Positions 35,656 to 49,088 are shown, counted from the stretch's first letter. The stretch: 64,000 bases of DNA from Phaseolus vulgaris (GCF_000499845.2 NC_023750.2:12217285-12281284); one strand, 5' to 3'. A program made the numbers and translations. Notes: generated by a model from the letters alone, not told the origin.

Positions 35656-35979
35656 TTGACCCTAAATGTAGGGACGAATAAGGTAATTATACCATTATTT
35701 AAAGAAAAAGTAGTCATCTCTTCCATCAATCCTGTATATAGTGCGACTTATGATAATAATGATAGTGAAGATGAAGTTGAAATTTCCACAACTGGTAATG
35801 ATAAGGGGGAAATAGTGGTGGAAAAAAAAGGAGAAATGGATATGTTTTATAGAAATTCAGATGCTGCAATAGAGAAGAGAACAAAAGAAAAACTAAGGCA
35901 AACTAATATCAAAGAAGCATGTGACCAAAATTTAAAGGCATCAGTCGTCAATATATTGTTAGATTTAGGTACTAAGTAG
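35656..35979 (+). pseudogene. Possible hAT transposase N-terminal fragment
   Basis: An open frame of about 107 codons without an ATG start ends in IEKRTKEKLRQTNIKEACD and a leucine-rich tail. This wording resembles the segment after the BED finger of plant hAT-like transposases (KQTSI-EAC-K). No zinc finger, DUF659 core or dimerisation domain is visible here. The assignment is tentative. Confidence 0.35.
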
Positions 35980-36829
35980 GTTTGTCATTCAACCTTATGA
36001 TTGTTGAATTTTCAAGATATGATTGTTGCTATAGGCAATGTAGTCAAACTCGTAACTCGTAAGAGAATTGGAGAGGAGATAAAAGATCATAACTTGAGAG
36101 TCGTAATTCGACTCGTAAGAGTTACTAATAGTGTTATAATATATATTTATAGTGTTACAATATATACTTATAGATAAATTAAAGAAAAGTATGATGTCAA
36201 TTAAAATTATTGGGAACTTATAGTATTTTAAATGGGACAAATAATGCCCAAATAAATTTAGGATTTTAAATTAATAGTATTGCTCACTTACTCTTGCTAC
36301 TACAAAATACTTATCCAATGACTTAATTTGAATTAGGGTTGCAATAGACAGGATATTAAAATTGGGCCAAGGCCTAAATGTTTGAATTAGGTTTTAGGGT
36401 TTATTTTGGGCAGCAACTCTTCATTTCCACCGAACGTCATCCCCTTTAATCTCTTCATTTTCCGCCATGGTCACAGCCTCACTAGAGCGTGCCACCGCCG
36501 CCGCCACTGCACAAGACCATCGAAGCCGCCGGTGCAAAACCTCATTCTCTATGCTAGAGCAACCAAGTTCCATTTTTCTTGGCCAAAAAGGGCTGCGCAG
36601 GAGTCATGATCCAGGATTGACAACCTCTGTCTCCGATCCATTGGTCCGCGCGACGACTCCATCCGATCCTCTCCGATTTTGATCTGCTGGCTGAGTCACC
36701 TCGGCTGGCCTTCCAAACTCGCTGACTCGTGTGAGTATGCGAGTAAACTCGTGTTTTTGACTACATTGGCTATAGGTGCTTATGGACCTAATTTGTCGGT
36801 TCCTACTTATCATGAAAATGGTGTTCTAC
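35980..36829. other. Spacer with ACTCGTAA motif repeats
   Basis: AACTCGTAAG-type words recur at 36050-36125. A GC-richer part (36440-36720) resembles a leader or exon fragment with GCCGCCGCCGCC-like codons, but I recognise no protein. Confidence 0.35.
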
Positions 36830-37740
36830 TTCTCAACAAGTACAACTATTTCATTGCCCTCAAACACCAATATACAACAAAAACTTAAGCTTAGGTGTCT
36901 GTGAAGGAGAGTGTTTGACTACATGGTATCCCATTTTCTATTGAGACCCAATTTTAGTGAGCGACTTTCTTAAAGAATTTTTTGAGTTGCAAGGTATTCA
37001 ATTGAAGATGAGTACAAAATATCACCCTTAGTCAAATGGCCAAAAATTGAGGTGAACTTGGGGACCTTTTTTAGATGATTTATTTTTTATTAGCAAAAGT
37101 CACGGGTGTTGTGGGTCCATTTTGTAAAGTATTGGTACAATACTAATTTCCATGCGTCCACGAGTTTTACACCATTTGAGGTAGACTATGGAAGGCCTCC
37201 GTCAATTATTACGTGATTTCTTCCAGAAGAAACAAGGGTGGAAGCCATACATCATGAAATACATAGTGAACTACTCAATGGAGACAAAACTCTCAAACAA
37301 TTAAATCAACATTTGCTATATGGCTGACAAAAGAGTCGAGAACACCATTTGAGGTAGATTATGGAAGGCCTCCCTCAATTATTACGTGATTTCTTTTGGA
37401 AGAAACAAGGGTGGAAGCCATGCATCATGAAATACCGTGTGAACTACTCAATGGAGATAACTCTCAAACAATTAAATCAACATTTGCTATATGGCTGACA
37501 ATAAAAGGGTCGAGAAGATTTTCAATATCGAAGAATGAGTATTTCTCAAGCTGAGAGCCAATAAGCAACAGACCCTTAATTGTAAAATTTGCCCCAAGCA
37601 AGCTCCCAAGTATTATGGTCCTCTTGGGATCATGGGCACGGTTGGTCAAGTGGCTTACAAGCTTTTATTTCCTCCTGGCTTGTGCTTATATCCCGTGTTC
37701 CATGTGTCCCTTTCTGAAAATGCTGTGGGCAATTATTAAA
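36830..37740 (+). pseudogene. Gypsy integrase relic
   Basis: Plus strand: KYNYFIALKHQYTTKT, LHGIPFSIE, ELQGIQLKMSTKYHP, NFHASTSFTPFEVDYGRPPS and a decayed C-terminus around 37600-37700. These are integrase core and tail words of the same kind of gypsy element as 33309-34936, on the opposite strand and heavily interrupted by stops. It contains an internal duplication (next entry). Confidence 0.8.
37171..37516 (+). repeat. 173 bp tandem duplication inside the integrase relic
   Basis: ACCATTTGAGGTAGAYTATG starts at 37171 and again at 37344. Both units run through GAAACAAGGGTGGAAGCCAT to TTTGCTATATGGCTGACA with scattered differences. Confidence 0.85.
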
Positions 37741-40239
37741 CCTAATCAAGAGAGAGACTCGGATAATCAAGAAGTGAGACTTACAAATTTTTTATTTTCA
37801 ATAAAATTTAACCAATAATAGAAAGTGTTCATGAGATTGTTATTGACATTTCTCTTCTCAATTTAGGAAGTGTGGTTGAATCATTAATTGAGAATCTAAA
37901 TTTTGCTCATTTTAGTTTCGCACCGGAAACATGAGTATGGTACCATGTCTTGATGTTCTGTTACTGTATTTTTGGGTATGCTGTTCATGTTCAAACTTAA
38001 TGGGTATTTGGACAAACCTTCTCTTTGAAGACCTTTTCTGCTACTTCTAGCTTTCCTGTGTGAAAGAGATCTTTTTTGTTCTTTAGTTGATAGATGCCCA
38101 ATATAGGGGAGGTTTAAACTTGGTACGATGGTACTTTTGTTTCATCATCATCATCATCTCTCAGCCCCCTTTTTTGTTTTTACTGTCAATTTATATTGGA
38201 ACACTTACCTAATAATATCATTATAATGGTAAAACATGTGGTTTTATTTTATTGGAAAATAAACTAATGCTATTGATATTGAGAATAATTCAGTATCGTA
38301 CTTTTGCAATCTAAGTGTCCAGTTTTAGTGGGCTTATTCTAGTGGTGATCTCTATAACAGCATGAAACAACAGGGAGACTTTATTGCATAGCTCACCAGG
38401 CTTCTGTGTATGAAGAGCTGATCATAAACTATTAAAGCATGACAATCGTATGTTTCTGTAAAACAATGACCATAGAAAACTTTGTAAAATCATTTTTATG
38501 TCCTGCAATAATCTCTCACTGTGTATTAAGTAGCTTCATGTTCTCAATGCTAGGGTTAGAGAAAATAAATTTTAAACTTCATTTGGTCAATCATCGATGA
38601 TAACAAGCTTGTATCATTTGTGGCACAGCAGAGAAGATTAGCTATGGACATTTCAGCGTTCTGTGCCTGATCTGGATCAACAGTTTCTTCTAGTCACTTT
38701 AAAAATGACTTTGCTGTAGGGACCTTTTGGTGATCATGTGGTATATGCTGTCCAGATATTGTAGATGATGTAATGTACTTTTTTTGATGACTCTTCAAGC
38801 TGAAGAAGGTAGTAATTGTGCAGAGCAGTTTTGAATGATGTGAACCTTCTCCATACAAAAACAATTAGATATTTTTCTCTTCGCTACCTTTTAAGCTTTA
38901 GTTGTTGTCTCATGTCGTGTTCAGAAGGTTTTACAAGAGAGAAATGAGGCGATATTGTTAATAGTTGCAAACTTAGTATTCTACTCCTTGTACAAGACGT
39001 TTGTGAAATGCATACCTTTGAAAAGCATCTTTTCCAGCGGTTAATAATTTCCATCGGTTAGTGGAGTGGCGATATTTTCCTCATGAAGATATGTCCTATT
39101 GTTGTTTCGGTAGATTGTCTACATCAATTGTTAGTTCTTCACTTTATTAATTGGATGTTTCTTTCTGCGCTTTATAAGTTGTCACTCCACATTCATCTTA
39201 GAATGAGTTTTTCTGAATATATTCTTTATATTTCGGATACGGAAAGCCCATTCTCGGTATAGGAAGTTGAATCAAAATTCCTTTCGGGACTTTTGATGCC
39301 CATTTGTCCTATTTTTGGAATTCAAATATTTTTACCAACTTCATTTCATTATTAAGATGGGTGAAATAAGTGTTTGGTGCATCCCCAATCAATATTAGTT
39401 AAGACTTGCATCAGCTTAAAATGCTAAACTAATTGTATGATTTTTTGTGTTTGTATTTGGTTGGATTTTGTTTCCTAAATTATATTTATAAATCAATTTT
39501 ATACTGATAAATTATTTGATCGAGTGATCTAACTGATAATAGGAAAATTTCGAAATAATTTTTATTTATGCAAGACAAATGGTTATGTATTTACAGTTAA
39601 TAAAAAATTATGCTCGAGCAAGTTGAAAAAGGGAGAACTACTATTTATGAATTTTGATTATAGACTTATAATCGAGTTTATTTATGTTTTTGAAAAATTA
39701 ACTGAAAATTGCTTGATAACACTACGAGATGCATTACAAATATCTGTCGCAGGACCAATTGTTATCACCTCTACCATCCCGACATGTAAATATGTATGCT
39801 CTTAATAAATCTATTGTATCAAAGGAAGTGTGGACTTTCTATAAGAAATTTTGGTGAAGGTTCTGATTAAATAAAATTGAACTAATTAATTATTTTGGTT
39901 TGATTAATTAGACCAAATATTATATGCTTTACCTTGGATAAACTCAAAAGTCATACTGATTTCTTGATGTAATAATTAAATTAAGTTAAATTATTTCAAT
40001 AAAGAGTTAGTTAGTTTGTTTTGAAGGGATCTCATAAACAGAAAGAGATATCCGATCTTGAAGTACAACAACAAAGTGAAACATGAAAATTTAATCTCTT
40101 CCGGTGTCAATATTCATAGAAAAATAAAACTTCTAATAAGAATAGGAGATTCCTGTCAATTTCATAGCTATTATCTATCCAGACTTGATGACTTAGTGCC
40201 TTCATTCTATGCTTGTTTCAAGTGCTCTTCCATTTGAAA
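37741..40239. other. Spacer, no gene recognised
   Basis: Long non-coding stretch of mixed composition with a (TCA)n run at 38143-38157. No frame, domain or repeat that I can name. Confidence 0.45.
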
Positions 40240-43099
40240 TGGCTAGCAGCTAAAGAGTATGCAAGTGCGTTTGCGTTCGGGAATTTCAGTTGGAAAAGAT
40301 ATGGCTGACGAACAATCCTTTAATGTTAAAGATTGACGGCAAGTAGGTTGGATGTTAGCGATGGTCTCCATCATTGACTCCACCATTGGACCTCCTTCTA
40401 TACGTTCCACCAAAAGAGGAAACTCAAGAAACGTTACTTTGTTGCTTTTGTGTATCTCTAATGTTTGAAGGGTAGGAGCCCTTGGACGGAAGAGACAAGA
40501 AGCTCACAATTTGTAATCCTGAGTGTTAGCAGAGCAGGAAGGTGATTAGGCAAGTCTCCCTTTAGTTTGGGGCAATCAACTATATTAAGACTCCTAAGTA
40601 CAGGAAAAGCTTCTGAATCGAAGGAACTCCACACCTCCCAACAACGCATGTTATCCTTCTTATAAAAATGCCTGCATCAATAGTCTTCACAGAATTCATG
40701 TTTGAAATGGTAGTTGCCCAAGTGAAGGAAGCTTGAAACAGTTACAATCTTCTAGACACAGATTTGTTATATTATGGGAGGAAAAGTTTCCTACCCATTC
40801 TGGAAATCCAGTTCCTTTATAACCACTTATTGACAGCCCTTTCAGGTGCTGGTGAGGTTGTAAGTTGCTGAGTACATCTAATTAAATTTGGGAGTTGATG
40901 CTATTGTCGTTACCTACACACCATTCCAAGGATATACCATCAATGTGCTTCTTATCCATTATCCTGGCTTCTAGTTCTTCTTCACCATTAGTAACATTCT
41001 CTAATTTCTTAATACAAAACCAACCATGGGGATTTGGAAGTCCTCCCAGTTCTTTGATGCTATTCTCTTTATGCTTGCCCACAATATATAAATCCAACTT
41101 CTGTATTTGATTCAGTTTCCCCATTCTTTTAGGCATCTCTTTTATGGAAGTCTTAAAAATTTCAAGATGACGCAAGTTTGCAAGATTTTGCATGGCACTA
41201 GGCAACTTAGTCAGATTTAAGCACCAACTCAATTTCAAAGTCTGTAGGTTGTACAGATTACACAATGACTCCGACAGTGTTGCTGTACTTGTATGAGAGA
41301 GATTTAAATAACGCAAATGGATCAATTCACCAATTGAATCAGGCAGAGCAGGCGGAGATTGGAAGTCACAAATGATAAAACAAACTCTCAAATACTTAAG
41401 CATCGACACTATATTATGTGCTGCCTGCTCGTTGTTGAATGGAGAAATTTTACAATTGATCAGCAAGAAAGTTCTTGGAAATTTTAGTGTTTTGAAAACT
41501 TCAATATCTGAAATTGGAAATTGGATCACTGAATCTTGTAAAAGACAAATGACGAGTCTTTCTATCAATTTTGGTTTCTTTTCCAAGTTCATCTTCTCTA
41601 AAATAGAATTCCCCGCCAAGGAATGTTGCTAGATCAGGCATCAGGTCATGCATTACAAAATAATTACCCCAAGTCTGCTGACTTGAAAATTGAAAAAAGG
41701 GTCTGGAAACCAAATCGTCAAAATACTCGTCACCAAGTCTTTCCTTTTTTTCCTTTGTTTTGGTGTTTTTACAAGATCTTCAGCCATCCACAACAGGATC
41801 AGTTTATCTTTTTAAAATTCATAATCCTTGGGGTACAGTGAACAATAAACAAAGCACCGTTTTAAGTGTGGAGGGAGATAATTGTAACTAATTCTGAGTG
41901 CTGGAATAATTTTACACTGACTTTTAGGAAGTTCCCAAATGTCACTTTCAAGTATATTATTCCAATCCCTAACAGCGTGCTTTCTTCTCAACATTCCTCC
42001 AAGTGACTGTGCAGCTAAAGACAATCCATTACACTTTTTAACAATCTCCTTTCCAATCTTTTCTAGAGTTCCTCTATTCTCACGGCCTTCTGAGAGAGGA
42101 AATGCATGGTTTGCAAACACCAACCAGCAATCTTCGTTTGACAATTTGTTTAGATGATATATATTAAGAGAATGAAAAGGAACTACAACCGCTACACTTT
42201 CATTGCGGGTTGTCATGAGCACTTTACTTCCCCTCATCCCACATACTTGTAAGACTACTCCAGCTATCATAATCCTCGATCCAAACATCATCCAGGATAA
42301 TTAAGAATTTTTTATTTCTGATCTTGTCCATCAACTCAAGTTGAAGTGAGTTAAGATCATTCAAATTACAAGACATCTTGGTGACTTCCTCTATCATAGT
42401 TTTTGTGACCTTCACAATATCAAATGTATCAGAAACACAAACCTATGCCTTCAAATTAAATATCTCCTTCAACTTGTGATCGTTGTAAACAGATCTTGCC
42501 AAACTGGTTTTCCCAACCCCACCCATGCCTACAGTAGGAATCACAGACACCTGTTCACCATCAGCTCTATCCTCTAACACCATCTTCAATATGACCTCCT
42601 TGTCTTTATCCCTACCATATATACCATATCCATCTTCCAGAGATGTTGGCTGAGCTTTCCATGGTTGGTTTCTCTCCACTGGATTCTCCTTCAAATCTAG
42701 ACTCTCCTTTTGTTTTAAAATGTCATCTAATCTTTCAACTATGTCTTTCAACTTACTAATACTAGCAATTTTCTTCCTGTTGAAAAGGTGAGAAAAGGAA
42801 TTGCTTACCTCCTTTTGAGTAGCAGCTCTAGTAGACACTTCATCAAGTAAGTCGTCAACCTCGTACACAACATCATTGAGAAGATCGAGCCACTCTTTGA
42901 CATTGAAGTCTGTGATTTGTTTCTTGTCAGCATCAGCAAGCACAACTCTAACCACTAGCAGATGGCTCTTCATCTTTTGAAGCAACTTGTTAGGCTTCTT
43001 TCCACGGATGAAGTTGACAAGCTTAGGGGAAGCTAGCCTGTCGAAAAGAACGTCAAAGAAAGCAGAAAGGAGAGCACCGCCTACCACAGCTAAGGCCAT
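40240..43099 (-). pseudogene. CC-NBS-LRR (RPP13-like) disease resistance pseudogene
   Basis: The start MALAVVGGALLSAFFDVLFD at 43099 is the standard legume CNL N-terminus. Order on the minus strand: coiled coil with VKEWLDLLNDVVYEVDDLLD; P-loop GMGGVGKTSLARSVY (about 42520); kinase-2 FLIILDDVW (about 42300); RNBS-B SKVLMTTRNESVA; GLPL-type CNGLSLAAQSLGG; RNBS-D CFVYCSLYPKDYEF; MHD region FVMHDLMPDLA (about 41650); LRRs with LPDSIGELIHLRYLNLSHT; and a further LRR tail to about 40240. Lesions: TGG to TAG in FNLKAW (42443-42445); a frameshift near 42245; CAA to TAA after DYEF (41812-41814); frameshifts near 41740 and 41530; and a break near 40700-40880. Intact relatives act in the cytosol as immune receptors; this one cannot make a full protein. 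Confidence 0.93.
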
Positions 43100-43731
43100 G
43101 ATCTCAAGAACTAACAAGTGATCATCAGAAAGGGGAGGAAAGGAATTGGTTTGGTTCAGAAACTAAAGAAATTTCAGTTAGATATATAATATTTTAGTTA
43201 AAAATTCGATGGTAGAGATTGAAGATAACCTGAAAAGTTTAGTGGTGGTGGGTGTCGTTTTTTAATTAAAGTGTATGAGCTACACATTTTTGTTTTGTTT
43301 TTTAGTGTCCATGAAAATATTACGAAACAGAGTCAATTTGTTTTTAGGAATGAAAAACCCTGCAATGGTATGAGAAAAAAAAATTGGAGTGCATATGTTA
43401 GTGCTAGCTACCCTTTGAAATCTAATAAAACTGCAGTTGTTGTGAGCAAGCAGCAAGTTGGTGACGACACATTATTTGAAACGTGTTGCTGTATTCATTA
43501 AATAAGAATTGTTTCACAAAAAACAATGAGGCAAAAATTTAACCTGTCACAGCCAAGTATCTCTCTTAATGCATAGTATTACTCTCCTCCTTCAAGGAAA
43601 ATGCCTTTCGTTTATGATGTGCATTGGAACCATTAGTTTCTAGAAATGATGTCATTTTGTTATCCATTAATATTAACTAACACTAATTTTATTCTTGTTT
43701 CATGATATAGCCTTAAAGTGGGTTTAGGGTT
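43100..43731. other. Upstream flank of the CNL relic
   Basis: AT-rich; would be the former promoter of the CNL gene. No other gene supported. Confidence 0.4.
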
Positions 43732-44436
43732 TGTACTGGACCAAAGTGCTCAGAGCTCAACGTTCAGTGGTTGGACATCGCTGCATGGAACAGGCAGGTT
43801 AGCTCAATTATTGGGCCAGTATGACGGGCCATTTGATTGGGCCCCGGTTGTATGAGTAAGCCCGTTTTGGTATAATTAAGGTAATCCTTCATACGTAAAG
43901 CCTAGGCAGCTAGCAAAGGGTAGTTGTGGGCCTAGGGGTGCGCTTAGTGCATATGGGGTCTAAGCCAAGTAAGTGTTTTCTTTTTAAACCTAAGCCCATG
44001 TGTTTTAGGGCACGTAGAGGTTAGGTTGCATGTATAATGAAAGATAGTGAAGCACCATGTGTAGGGTGCCCACATAAGGAGAATGGACCCCAGACGTTGG
44101 TACATGAGTTGGTGCCCTGGTGGTTATTCTATTATTATTTTATGTACTCCCTTGACAAAATATTTTCCGGTTGGGTATGCTTGAGATGAGATTCTCGTGA
44201 TGTTAAGTTGTCACAAGAGGTAAGCTGTAAAAGGGGCTTGAGACTTACTACTTCTTAAACTCTTATAAGCCCTGTACTGACTTGATCGTCGGAGTGCAAT
44301 CAGCAGGTAGGACCCTCTTTGTTTTAACGGAGCTACGTTCCAGAGCAGCAAGAGATAGAACAGATTCCTGAAGAAATAGGCGGAGTTAGAGCTTGTCATC
44401 AGAGTCAACCGGCAAGCAGGTCAACTAGCAAGAACA
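43732..44436 (+). mobile_element. 5' LTR of gypsy element G1
   Basis: 705 bases, TGTACTGG ... CAAGAACA, followed after one base by the primer-binding site. Matching LTRs occur at 3475 (solo) and 20954 (minus, truncated). A diverged relative is the Tat LTR at 56840-57550; all share the GACTTGAGCGTCGGAGTGC-like block. No matching 3' LTR is seen at the far end of G1. Confidence 0.8.
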
Positions 44437-44437
44437 T

Positions 44438-44455
44438 TTGGCGCCCACCGTGGGA
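44438..44455 (+). other. Primer-binding site of G1
   Basis: TTGGCGCCCACCGTGGGA directly after the LTR is the PBS wording usual for this group of plant gypsy elements. I have not assigned the tRNA. Confidence 0.65.
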
Positions 44456-44506
44456 CACGATAAAACCTGATCCCATCCACAATTGTGTTGGAGTTTTCCA
44501 GACGTA

Positions 44507-45708
44507 ATGAGGAACACAAGGCAAGGTCCACTGGGATCTAAAGGAATGACACCCCCACTATACAACAACTTATGGAAATTGTGAGTGCCTTCCAGGAAGC
44601 AATGATGACATCCAGGGTTGAGGAGAGACTCATGGCAGAAGCTAGAGCTGAGCAACTGCTTAGACAAGATTAGTTGATGGCAGAAATAGACGTGTCACGA
44701 GCGAGCAATGAGGAGTTGCGCAAGGCCAATGAGGAGTTGCGTAGGAATTTACAGCAGCTTGACGGACACTTCGCAGGGGAGCGAGGCTCGATTGCTTAGC
44801 TAAGAGCTTGCCCCAAACCATTTTCGCAGGAAATTATGGACACTGTCATACCAGCTAATTACATAACACCCAATATTACTTTCACAGGTGTAAAAGACCC
44901 CGAAAGCCATCTGAACACGTTCAACGCCCAGATGATCATATCGGGAGGAACATACGCCATACATTGCAAGATGTTCATGGGTATGTTCATAGGCACAACA
45001 TTGCAGTGGTTTGTTGGCTTTCTTGATGGCTACATCACCTCTTTCGAACAATTCATTGTTAACCAAGCCCGACCGCCAGTCTCATTCAATCTTTTTGGTG
45101 TAAAGCAAAGATAGAGAGAACCTCTGCATGATTTTCTAAACAGGTTTGGGGCGTTTACAGTAAAGCTCTTGACCCAAGATGAGGCCTTAATGGTCCATGC
45201 CTTTAGGCAGGGGATCATGCCAGGACTGTTCAGCGACTCGCTGATTAGAAATTCAACAAAAACGTTTGGAGATATACGACGACAAGCTGTCGTTCAGATT
45301 GGTGCAGAAAAGGCAGTATCTGTGAAGCACGACAACATGTACCCAGGGCAAGCCAAGCCCAAAAAAAGTAGTCGAGCTCAACCTCTGAGGGTCCACGAAG
45401 CTGCGACCGAAAAGAGGTCAGACGTAAGGCGAGCACCCTACACAGTTAGGAAGAACCAGCCAAAGACAAAGCCAAAAGAAAACTTGCCTTTTCGACCAAA
45501 ATTTCGAATGACTTACAAGGATTTGTTGAGTATGCCAGGGATGGTGGATAAATTGATGTTCCCTCCAAAATCTGACAGGAACTTGGGGTCGCGTAAGGAG
45601 ACATGGTGCGAGTTCCACAAGGGGTTTGGGCATGACGTGGAACACTGTATAGCCTTGGGCTATCAGTTAGCAGGCCTGATAAAAGATGGATTCTTGAAGG
45701 AGTACTAG
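44507..45708 (+). pseudogene. G1 gag, broken
   Basis: From the ATG at 44507, with an early frame change near 44570 and stops near 44671, 44797 and 45112. The capsid-like part reads ITFTGVKDPESHLNTFNAQM, SVSFNLF-type words and LHDFLNRFGAF. The long open part, 45169-45708, has FRQGIMPGLFSDSL and a basic linker. It ends in a knuckle-like CEFHKGFGHDVEHC before GYQLAGLIKDGFLKEY. This is the retrotransposon_gag family; it would form the virus-like particle. It lies between PBS and protease, as expected. Confidence 0.85.
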
Positions 45709-48106
45709 GAAGGGAGCCAGGAGGGATCAAAGGAAGAAATTACTTCAGCAGACCAAGGACACGAGGTACCGGTCCATGGTGAGTTGAACACCATCTCGGG
45801 AGAATTCTCAAGAGGGGAATGTTCCGCCTCCAAGCGTAAGAAGTACACGAGAAAGGTGATGGCAGTAGAGGCACGGAGGTCTAACCAAACCGCCAAACCC
45901 GATCTCTGCTTTACAAGCATTGACTTGGAAGACGTGGTCCCACACGAGGATGATCTAGTGGTGATATCCGTCGTCATCGTGGGAAGAAGGGTACACCGAG
46001 TTCTCATCGATTAGGGGAGCTCGACTGATGTGATATTTTGGGTAACATTTAATAACTTGCAATTGTCTCCTGACCAGTTGAGACCATATGATGGTTACTT
46101 GTTTTGTTTTGCTGGAGATCAGGTGGAGGTGCGGGGGCATGTGGAGCTGAGGACGACTTTCTCAGATGGCGCCTCATCTCGCACAATTAGTATAAGGTAT
46201 TTAGTAGTTAATGTTGTTTCGGCCTACAACTTACTTATGGGAAGACCCTCCTCAAATAAGTTAGGCACGATGGCCTCGACGAGGCACATGAAGATGAAGT
46301 TGTCCTCCCTCGAGGGAGAAGTGATCATCATATGAGAATAGCCTGAAGAGCAGGAGGGGGGGGGGGCGGGGGTGTATGGTGATGAAAAAGAAGGAAGTTC
46401 AACGATGAGAGGCGTCTGGTCATCAAGGAAGATACGTAGAAGCTCTTGAAAGTTGGCCACATAAGGGAAATTCAGTACCCTGAATGGCTAGTGAACGTTT
46501 TATTGGTAAAAAAGACCAACGGAAGGTGGAGGATGTGCGTTGACTTTACAGACCTGAATAAGGCCTGACCTAAGGATTCTTATCCACTACCCAACATAGA
46601 TTCCTTGGTGGACAGCACTTCAGGTTGTCGATTGCTGAGCTTTCTGGACGCATTCTCAGGGTACAATCAAATCCATATGCACCCCCGTGATGAGTGCAAG
46701 ATCGCCTTCATGACCGAGCTCTCCAACTACTGCTACAAGGTCATGCCTTTTGGCCTAAAAATGCTGGCGCAACTTATCAGAGGTTGATGGATAGGATCCT
46801 CGCCCCTATGATTGGGCGAAATGTACAAACATGATCGTCACCTCAGAAGAAAAGGATCAACATGTTGCTGATTTGGAAGAGCTATTCACCATAATAGCTA
46901 AGTATAACCTAAAGTTGAACCCAAAGAAGTGTGTGTTTGGGGTGGAAGCGGGGAAGTTCCTAGGGTTTCTGCTCACTAAATGGGGGATAGAAGCGAACCC
47001 GAACAAGTGTGCAACGATCATAGGGATTAGAAGCCCTGCCAGAGTGAAGGAAGTACAATAGTTGACTGGGCGTATGGCCGCCTTGTCTAGGTTCTTATCA
47101 GCTGGTGGATAAGGGGTACCCTTATTTTTAATGCATGAAGAAGAACAATCATTTTGTATGGACTCACGAGTGCGAAGATGCATTCCTCAAGTTGAAGGAG
47201 TACCTGGCCAGCCCGCCTGTCCTTTGTAAGCCACTGTCAGGTACTCCTCTTAGTCTTTATTTTGTAGTTACTGATCGGGCAATCAACTCAGTCATTGTGC
47301 AAGAGCAGGGAAAGGTTCAAAGGCCTATCTACTTCGTGAGCAAGGTACTGCAAGGGTCGGAGGTATGATATCAAGCTATTGAAAAGGTAGCCTTGGTAGT
47401 GGTATTTACAGCTTGGCGACTCTGCCATTATTTTCAAAGCTTCACTGTGATAGTGAGGACAGATCTGCCATTCCGCAAGGTCCTCCAGAAGCCCAATATA
47501 ACAGGTCTGATGGTGCGTTAGGTAGTCGAGCTATCTGAGTTTGACGTGCAGTACAAACTCAGGGGGGCCATCAAGGGCCAGATATATGCTCATTTCGTGG
47601 TAGAGCTATTAGCCAAGGCCACCCAGGTGGATGGCGGTGGTTTCTAGTGGGTCCTCTTAGTGGATGGATCTTCTAACCAGCAAGGTAGTGGTGTTGAGAT
47701 CGTTCTAGAGGGACTAAATGGATTATTGATCAAGTAGGCCCTGAGATTTTCCTTCAAGGCTAACAACAACCAGGATGAGTATGAAGCTCTGATATCTGGG
47801 ATGTTGTTGGCCAAGGAGCTGGGCGCTTGAAGCTTGCTGGTAAAAGGTGACTCGTTGCTGGTGACCAGGTAGGTTACAGGTGAGTATTAGGCCAAAAACC
47901 CATAGTTGGCCTCGAACCTCAGGTATGTTACATTTTGAAGGGAAGCTTTCCCCGTGTTTGAGCTAGTGCATGTTCCAAGGGAGCAGAATGCACAAGCAAA
48001 CCTGCTGTCCAAGTTGGCGAGCTCAGGAAAAAGAGGTCGACAAAGGTCGGTTATTCAGGAAACCCTAAAGTTACTCAAGACCATTGAGGAGGCACCGATC
48101 ATTAAT
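45709..48106 (+). pseudogene. G1 pol: protease, RT, RNase H, decayed
   Basis: Protease region 45784-46335: the active-site context reads LID-stop-GSSTDVIFW, where relatives have DQGSS. A deletion follows at a poly-G tract (46353-46370). RT then runs through VDFTDLNKA, LLSFLDAFSGYNQIHMHP, CYKVMPFGL and LNPKKCVFGVEAGKFLGFLL to 47062. The YVDD catalytic segment is damaged near 46815. RNase H follows at 47135-47500, and the plant RVT_3-like RNase H at 47640-48030 (VDGSSNQQGSG, then many stops). A solo LTR interrupts at 48107, and no G1 integrase is present. Confidence 0.85.
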
Positions 48107-49088
48107 TGATACAAACCAAGTAGCTATGAAGATGACCAAATAAGCAAAAGACAAAGCACATGGCGAGCAGTAATCTCAACAAACAATTCAAGACCCCACC
48201 AAGAATCTCATGGACCCGACCAGAGGAGATGGGCATAAACCAGAGCACCAACTATTGGTCTTCTTAAAATATAGAATATGTTGTAAATAATTTTGGGCTC
48301 ACTTTAGGGGTCCATATAGCAAAGATAGGTTAGAATAAGGTGCCTTTAGCATAATAAGGGGTATAGTTATCATTTTAGCTTGTTCCTAGCCCTTTAGGAA
48401 GGAGTACCTAGTTTCTAGAAGGACAAACCTAAGGTGCGGGTCAAACCCTAAGGCTGCCCCTTTTTTCCCTTTTCCCATCCTACCCCTCTTGCTTGTTTTT
48501 CAAGGTTCATTCACCTATAAATAGGAGGCCTACCCATTGTATTTTACATGTTGAATTTGAATGAAGTAATGAAACTCTGCACAAATTGTGTGAGCTCTTA
48601 GTGAGGCTTATGTCCTCTTAGGTTTGAGGTCTTATCTTGAGTGATTGGGAAGCTCTCAAGTGGCGGCCAACAAACACTCATCATGGAGCACATCACCCTC
48701 TAAGTGGCGTGACATTTCTCACCCACATTCACAAGTTTTTCTCATTCCATTTCTCCATTTCATTTATGTTCTTCTCTCTTTTTCTCTTAATTGTTGTTCT
48801 CGATTTTATCCTCATGAATATGAGTATGGTGCATCATTTGGGAGGCTATGTCCACCATTGATGTTAACCTTGCCCCCATTTTCAATTCCGCAATTATATT
48901 TCATTCTCACCATATCTTGTTTTTTCATCTTTCTGTCTGTGAACTGAACCTTCACACTTACTTAACCACTTGGTTAAGTTTGTATCCAGTGGGAATCTTC
49001 CTTAGGTCCTCGCCTCTAGTTGTTAAAATCTCAACCTTAAGTAAAAGTGTCACCATACATGAAAACATCTAAAAATCAACTCACACCA
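48107..49088 (+). mobile_element. Solo LTR inserted in G1
   Basis: 982 bases from TGATACAAACC to ACTCACACCA. It is flanked by TTAAT (48102-48106) and TTAAC (49089-49093), a 5 bp target duplication with one difference. It is the same family as the minus-strand LTRs at 11832 and 14260. CTATAAATAGGAGG at about 48513 is its TATA region. No PBS or polypurine tract sits beside it. Confidence 0.85.

Noticed and set aside
45245..45730. Minus-strand frames opposite G1 gag
   Set aside because: Shadow frames without motifs; the plus-strand gag explains the region.
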